Under the pieces are notes generated by a model. It was not told the origin of the DNA. It did not search any database and saw only the letters and a list, made by a program, of their open reading frames with translations. This document shows positions 32,896 to 37,152 of a stretch of DNA of 37,152 bases, in pieces (position 1 is the stretch's first letter; each line of letters opens with the position of its first letter). The position numbers were made by a program, and so were the translations under genes. The stretch lies in assembly GCA_002351955.1 (NCBI GenBank), contig DEHO01000044.1, positions 10,719 to 47,870 on the forward strand, written 5' to 3'. The stretch is from Flavobacteriales bacterium UBA2798. Lineage in GTDB: Bacteria; Bacteroidota; Bacteroidia; Flavobacteriales_D; UBA2798.

Positions 32896-35073
32896 TCAGA
32901 CAATAATCAATCCGGCTTCGCGGACCAAATCCATTTCAGATTGGTGCCAGAAAAGGAGAAAGTTTTTTCCGGTGCGTTTTTCATATTCGCTGCGCACTGT
33001 ACCAAAAGTTTTCACTGTATATGAAGTTGCAAATTCATCGATCAGCCATTTTGCGTCTTCCTCATCCATTGCAATTTGGTGCGATCGATTGCGGGTGTGA
33101 ATCGAAATACGTGTACGTCCTTTTTTATTTCCTTTTCCAGGTATCGCACCAAGTTGGATTTTTCCACCGATCCAAATCAATTTGGCACTTGCCGGAATTT
33201 CCTTGAACTCTTCTTTATCAAGAACCTGTTTGATATAGTCTCTGGGAATTCCGCTTTTTGGGATTTTATTATCAAACCATTTCTGCAAAGGCAAATCATA
33301 ACCTGCGCCTAGCATATAATTGTAGAGCGAGATCCGGAGTCCTTCGGCAAAGGCATCATGATCACAGCCTGTCGGATCAACAAACTCAAGATCGTTATTG
33401 GCAAATGTTCCTTTTTCCTGCTGCGTAATTTTTATCCCGAATTTTTCAGGATGCATTCCAACCGGACTGTGCGTGGTAAGCGCGAATCGATGCCAGAAAC
33501 CCGATTGCAATACGCCGTTTTCAAACAATTGCCTTACCACCTCTAACGAATCAACGGTTTCCTGCATGGTTTGAGTTGGATAACCGTACATCAGGTATGC
33601 ATGAACCATAATCCCGCATTCGGTAAAGTGAGCTGCAACTTTTGTTACTTGTTCTACCGTTACGCCTTTATCAATAAGTTCCAGCAAACGGTCCGATGCC
33701 ACTTCAAGTCCTCCTGATACTGCAATGCAACCAGAAGCGGCAAGCAGGCGACATAAATCCTTCGTAAAACTTTTTTCAAAGCGGATGTTTGTCCACCACG
33801 TTACATTCAAATTTCTTCTGAGAATTTCCAGCGCAAGTTCACGCATCAATGCAGGAGGAGCGGCTTCATCCACAAAATGAAATCCACTTTCTCCGGTTTG
33901 AGCGATGAGTGTCTCCATTCGATCCACAATGATTTTCGCAGCGGCGAATTCGTAAATCTTTATGTAATCAAGCGAGACATCACAAAAGGTGCATTTTCCC
34001 CAATAACAACCATGTGCAAGTGTAAGTTTGTTCCATCTCCCATCGCTCCACAGCCTGTGCATGGGATTGGCAATTTCTATTACCGACAAATATTCTTTTA
34101 GCCGTAACCCCGAATAATCCGGCGTGCCTGTTTGAGCCTGTTTGTAATCGGGAATGGAAGTGTGATGGATGTATTCTACTTGGTGATTGCGAAGCAGAAA
34201 TGTGCGTTTAAGTTCGTTTTCGTTTCGTTTTCCGTCAATCAATTCCATTAAACATTCCAATGGAGCTTCTCCATCATCAAGCGTGATGTAATGGAAATAA
34301 TCAAACACACGAGGATCGCTGACAGATCGCAATTCCGTGTTCGCGAATCCGCCTCCCATTGCTACTTTCATATGGGGATAATGGTTGCGAATGTGTTGTG
34401 CGCAGCGAAAAGCGCTGTATAAATTACCGGGAAACGGAACAGTAAATGCAACCAGTGCAGGATTGTTTTCCTTCAGGTAATGGTCGAGAATTTTCAGTGT
34501 AATCGTATCAATGAAACCGGGAGCAGCATTCAGGTGGTCATGCAATGCATCGAATGTATTCGCACATCTCCCCAGGCGTTCTGCGTAGCGGGTAAATCCA
34601 AATTCAGGATCGATGCAGGAAACGATCAGATCATTCAGATCTTCGAGATACAGCGAAGCGAGATGGCGTGCACGATCGCGTGTTCCCATTTCTCCGAAGG
34701 CCCAATCTAAATTTTCTGTCTGCAGAAAACGTGCGGACTCCGGCAAATAATTTCTGCTGCAAATGGAATGTGCAAGGGTTGGATCTTTATCCTGCAAAAA
34801 CCGAATCACAGCATCTATGGTTTGTAAATACTCTTCTTTGAGTGCGAGCATTCGTTTGCAGTTTTCGTCCTTAGGATTGGCTGCTTCTGCGAGACGGAAA
34901 ACATCCTTCAATCCGCTTTTCGAAAAGAGCGCAAGGGTAACATCTATTCCCAGGTCGGCCTGTTCTGCCTGTATGTTTCTGGTGGCCAGAAATCCCTTTA
35001 AATAGGCAGTAGCCGGATAGGGGGTGTTGAGCTGTGTAAATGGCGGAGTAAGAAGTAAAACCGGGACAGACAT
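32896..35073 (-). CDS. B12-binding-type radical SAM protein
   Basis: The 725-residue enzyme has an N-terminal cobalamin-binding-like Rossmann region (LLLTPPFTQLNTPYPATAYL, then ALVAFTVPFPGNLYSAFRCA and VAMGGGFANTELRS). The radical SAM barrel begins near residue 340. The 4Fe-4S cysteines lie in HGCYWGKCTFCD at about Cys356, Cys361 and Cys364, giving CX4CX2C spacing rather than the usual CX3CX2C. A SAM-binding GGLEVASDRLL and GYPTQTMQETVDSL are visible. The typical B12 DxHxxG motif is not obvious, so cobalamin use is uncertain. The reaction is unknown. The start is 3 bases after the stop of the M28 peptidase gene, so they share a transcript. Confidence 0.87.
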   Translation of the reverse strand: MSVPVLLLTPPFTQLNTPYPATAYLKGFLATRNIQAEQADLGIDVTLALFSKSGLKDVFRLAEAANPKDENCKRMLALKEEYLQTIDAVIRFLQDKDPTLAHSICSRNYLPESARFLQTENLDWAFGEMGTRDRARHLASLYLEDLNDLIVSCIDPEFGFTRYAERLGRCANTFDALHDHLNAAPGFIDTITLKILDHYLKENNPALVAFTVPFPGNLYSAFRCAQHIRNHYPHMKVAMGGGFANTELRSVSDPRVFDYFHYITLDDGEAPLECLMELIDGKRNENELKRTFLLRNHQVEYIHHTSIPDYKQAQTGTPDYSGLRLKEYLSVIEIANPMHRLWSDGRWNKLTLAHGCYWGKCTFCDVSLDYIKIYEFAAAKIIVDRMETLIAQTGESGFHFVDEAAPPALMRELALEILRRNLNVTWWTNIRFEKSFTKDLCRLLAASGCIAVSGGLEVASDRLLELIDKGVTVEQVTKVAAHFTECGIMVHAYLMYGYPTQTMQETVDSLEVVRQLFENGVLQSGFWHRFALTTHSPVGMHPEKFGIKITQQEKGTFANNDLEFVDPTGCDHDAFAEGLRISLYNYMLGAGYDLPLQKWFDNKIPKSGIPRDYIKQVLDKEEFKEIPASAKLIWIGGKIQLGAIPGKGNKKGRTRISIHTRNRSHQIAMDEEDAKWLIDEFATSYTVKTFGTVRSEYEKRTGKNFLLFWHQSEMDLVREAGLIIV

Positions 35074-35076
35074 CAA

Positions 35077-36240
35077 TCAGTATTTGATCACTTTAACAGT
35101 ACTCACGCCTTTGTTGTCCTGAATATGAAGAACATATATCCCTGTAGGTAAATCGCTAAGTGCGATGTAGGTTTGATTGTTTGTGCTTCCCAAATGAAGG
35201 ATTTTACCTTGAAAATCGCACAATTGAAAGCTGAGCGCACGCTCGCTTCGGATCCAGATTCCGTCGGAAAAGGGGTTCGGAAATACCTGAACGGGCGTGC
35301 TTGTTTCTTCTTGTTCCGACCCAAGAAAACTGATGGGCACTGCCAGCTCTGCGGTGGAAGCAATGGAGAGTTTTGCCATTTTCTCGAAATAGGGAATATT
35401 AAAATACTGCACTTTATCGGTAACAGTATGGTAGTGCGGATTGGCATCAAAAGCCCAGTCCTCAATAACCAGCACCGCTCCGTACTGTTTGTTCCAGAAA
35501 GAAGCGTGATCGCTGTACGTTGCGCCGGGATTGGTAAGGTACAGATCGAGTCCGATGTTGTACGTGTTATTCACGTTATCGATCATCGCAGCGATATTGA
35601 GTGAATTGCTGATGGAAGAAGTATGAATCATTGCGGCATTGTCGCCGTTTCCATCCCATGCAATTGCATCCATGTTTATCACCCCGCGAATGGAATCACC
35701 ATCGTTTCTGGCCATATTGGCATAGGCGGCACTTCCAATTTTTCCTTGTTCTTCTTCATCCCAAATAGCATAAACAATGGTGTATTCGAACTGAAATTGC
35801 GAGAGAATACGTATGGCTTCCATCACGGCGGCTACACCACTTCCATCGTCATCTGCAGCAGGAGAAATATTGCTGTTCGGCATACTGTCGTAATGGGCGC
35901 AGAGAATCACATAAATGTTCGGATATACAGCACCGGGTTGAATGGCAAGTATGTTTTTTCCTGTGGATGAAAACACCATCGAGTCGATCTGCACGTTATA
36001 CTGACCCATCTTCTCAATCAGAAAGCGATAGGCAAGCTCATTTCCCGCTTTCAGTTTGTGTCTTGTTTTGATAGTATCGGTTACGCCGTTAATCACCACG
36101 CCTTTTTCACCGGAGATTTGTTCGGCATAATGCATCAGACTGTCGATACGTACACGCACAAGCACAGAATCGATAAGCGGATGTTGTGCCGATGCCTGCA
36201 ACGAAAAGATCAAACCAAAAACAAGCAACACATTTTTCAT
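35077..36240 (-). CDS. Secreted M28 family zinc peptidase with T9SS sorting tail
   Basis: The 387-residue di-zinc aminopeptidase-like enzyme has a signal peptide (MKNVLLVFGLIFSLQASAQ). The catalytic domain shows all metal ligands: His116 (CAHYDS), Asp near 131 (AADDDGSG), Glu near 162 (WDEEEQG), Asp191 (INMDAIAWD) and His245 (YSDHASFW). A T9SS type A sorting domain (VQVFPNPFSDGIWI onward, ending STVKVIKY) predicts release to or beyond the surface. The ATG at 36240 is preferred over one 15 bases upstream, because it starts the signal peptide and a TAGATTTA -7-like element sits just before the longer start. Its role is probably peptide scavenging with the DPP4. Confidence 0.9.
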   Translation of the reverse strand: MKNVLLVFGLIFSLQASAQHPLIDSVLVRVRIDSLMHYAEQISGEKGVVINGVTDTIKTRHKLKAGNELAYRFLIEKMGQYNVQIDSMVFSSTGKNILAIQPGAVYPNIYVILCAHYDSMPNSNISPAADDDGSGVAAVMEAIRILSQFQFEYTIVYAIWDEEEQGKIGSAAYANMARNDGDSIRGVINMDAIAWDGNGDNAAMIHTSSISNSLNIAAMIDNVNNTYNIGLDLYLTNPGATYSDHASFWNKQYGAVLVIEDWAFDANPHYHTVTDKVQYFNIPYFEKMAKLSIASTAELAVPISFLGSEQEETSTPVQVFPNPFSDGIWIRSERALSFQLCDFQGKILHLGSTNNQTYIALSDLPTGIYVLHIQDNKGVSTVKVIKY

Positions 36241-36274
36241 AACCGTCGTTTGCATAAATCTAGGCTTTTTTTTG

Positions 36275-37126
36275 CTATTCCGAAATTACAGTCTGCTGCA
36301 TTGTGCAATACTGCTTTCCTAAGGCAAATCCATAGCGATAATCATCCTCCAGGTGTTCTTTGGATTGGGTATATAAACCCGCTTTTAATGCAAAATCCGG
36401 CGCGATCTGATGAATCGCAATTCCATCCGGAGGATTTTCTATAAAATCGATGGAACGATTAAAACGCAAATGATTTTCGGAAAATGCATTTCGCAACGAT
36501 GGATTTTTCAGATAATACAATTCGCCTATTCGATCGAACCAGGATTTGTTTTGTCGCTCGAAGGGTGGAGATGTACGCACTACAGTAATGGTTGTTGCCC
36601 CTTGCTCTGCTGCCCACTCAACCGGCAAAGGATCTCCCCATGCGCCATCGATGTAATCGTTTCCGTTGAGGTGTTGTTTGCCTTTGGTGATGAACGGAAG
36701 TGAACAGGAAGCAATGACCGCTTCTTCCCAATTGGTAGTTGTGGGATCGCAGTAATGGGGTTGACCGTTGGCGCGATTGGTCATTACAATGGCGAATTTT
36801 TTCCCGATAAGACGCTCAGTGGCCAATGTTTTATCAAAAGGAAAATGCTTATTGGAGATCGCATGAAAAATATCAATGTCCATGAGCGGACCGGCACGCA
36901 AGGCGCGGTTGATGTTTACGAAGCGACCCTTTTCAGAGAGAAAACAAATGGACCGGAAGCAATGTTCTTTTTGTTGCGCAATAAAATACGACGCAGCAAT
37001 TGCACCACCTGAAACAGCAGCGATAATATCGAAAGGAAAATATTCTTCTTCCAGAAATGCATCAAGCACTCCAGAACTGAAAGCTGTCCGGAATCCACCA
37101 CCTTGTATGACGAGTGCATGTTTCAT
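36275..37126 (-). CDS. Patatin-like phospholipase
   Basis: The 283-residue protein has the patatin Ser/Asp dyad fold. It begins with the oxyanion loop VIQGGGFRTAFSSGVLDA. The nucleophile motif is AAVSGGA, with Ser near 41 and Ala in place of the first Gly of GxSxG. The dyad Asp is in YIDGAWGDPLPVEW near 156. It resembles the bacterial YjjU/RssA-type acyl hydrolases and is presumably cytosolic, because it lacks a signal peptide. The ATG at 37126 lies 4 bases from a heptamer repeat. It is followed by the M28 gene after 34 bases. Confidence 0.9.
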   Translation of the reverse strand: MKHALVIQGGGFRTAFSSGVLDAFLEEEYFPFDIIAAVSGGAIAASYFIAQQKEHCFRSICFLSEKGRFVNINRALRAGPLMDIDIFHAISNKHFPFDKTLATERLIGKKFAIVMTNRANGQPHYCDPTTTNWEEAVIASCSLPFITKGKQHLNGNDYIDGAWGDPLPVEWAAEQGATTITVVRTSPPFERQNKSWFDRIGELYYLKNPSLRNAFSENHLRFNRSIDFIENPPDGIAIHQIAPDFALKAGLYTQSKEHLEDDYRYGFALGKQYCTMQQTVISE

Positions 37127-37130
37127 TTTT

Positions 37131-37152
37131 GGTGAACGGTGAACGGTGAACG
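37131..37152. repeat. Heptamer tandem repeat (GGTGAAC, three or more copies) at window edge
   Basis: GGTGAAC is repeated three times without error from 37131 to 37151, and the array is cut by the window end. It lies 4 bases upstream of the patatin start codon, so its copy number could alter that gene's promoter or leader. Confidence 0.85.

Noticed and set aside
1..37152. Mobile elements, phage genes, CRISPR arrays or tRNA/rRNA genes
   Set aside because: No transposase or integrase motifs, regularly spaced repeats, cloverleaf or rRNA-like stretches were seen in the reading, and coding style is even across the window.

Overview
The window looks like chromosomal DNA of a member of the Bacteroidota. 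Three exported proteins end in a type IX secretion (T9SS) sorting domain (FPNP followed by a short beta-rich tail). Many genes are preceded by the Bacteroidota -7 promoter element TAnnTTTG, and Shine-Dalgarno sequences are largely absent. The gene families (dipeptidyl peptidase IV, AsmA-like, two-component propeller kinase with LytTR regulator, S41 protease, BaiN/HI0933 flavoprotein) fit a Flavobacteriales or Chitinophagales type genome. I cannot place the genus. I see no rRNA, tRNA, phage, insertion sequence or CRISPR array. The 27 genes are tightly packed, and no gene-free stretch exceeds about 215 bases.

Region 1 (1-11507) carries a partial sensor histidine kinase behind an AsmA-like envelope protein, a divergent Crp/Fnr regulator, an FAD flavoprotein with an OmpA-domain protein, a secreted DPP4, a lipoprotein and an AI-2E family permease. 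Region 2 (11570-17021) is the most interesting part. A one-piece propeller sensor kinase (LytS type) lies beside its LytTR response regulator and a T9SS-exported LamG protein with an embedded SUEL-type lectin domain. Two copies of a 21-bp-phased direct repeat, built like LytTR operators, lie exactly 28 bp upstream of the -7 boxes of the regulator gene and of the lectin gene. This points to a self-contained sensor, regulator and surface-adhesin circuit with autoregulation.

Region 3 (17054-21652) holds a divergent three-gene operon (unknown protein, AHSA1/START protein, PHB-depolymerase-like esterase) facing the helicase gene hrpB. Region 4 (21825-29186) has two unknown lipoproteins, a lone RidA-family protein resembling 2-aminomuconate deaminase, and a translationally coupled pair of large exported proteins: a 929-residue beta-rich protein of no family I recognise and a fibronectin type III protein. 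Region 5 (29192-37152), all on the minus strand, has a cold-shock protein, an S41/CtpA protease, a dCMP deaminase, a T9SS surface protein, a B12-binding radical SAM enzyme, an M28 peptidase with a T9SS tail and a patatin-like phospholipase. A heptamer repeat abuts the patatin start codon at the window edge.

A window-wide theme is that a -7 box often ends only about four bases before the start codon. This suggests several leaderless or nearly leaderless mRNAs. Many start codons below were moved inward from the longest open frame, because the longer start falls inside a -7 box or upstream of a clear signal peptide.
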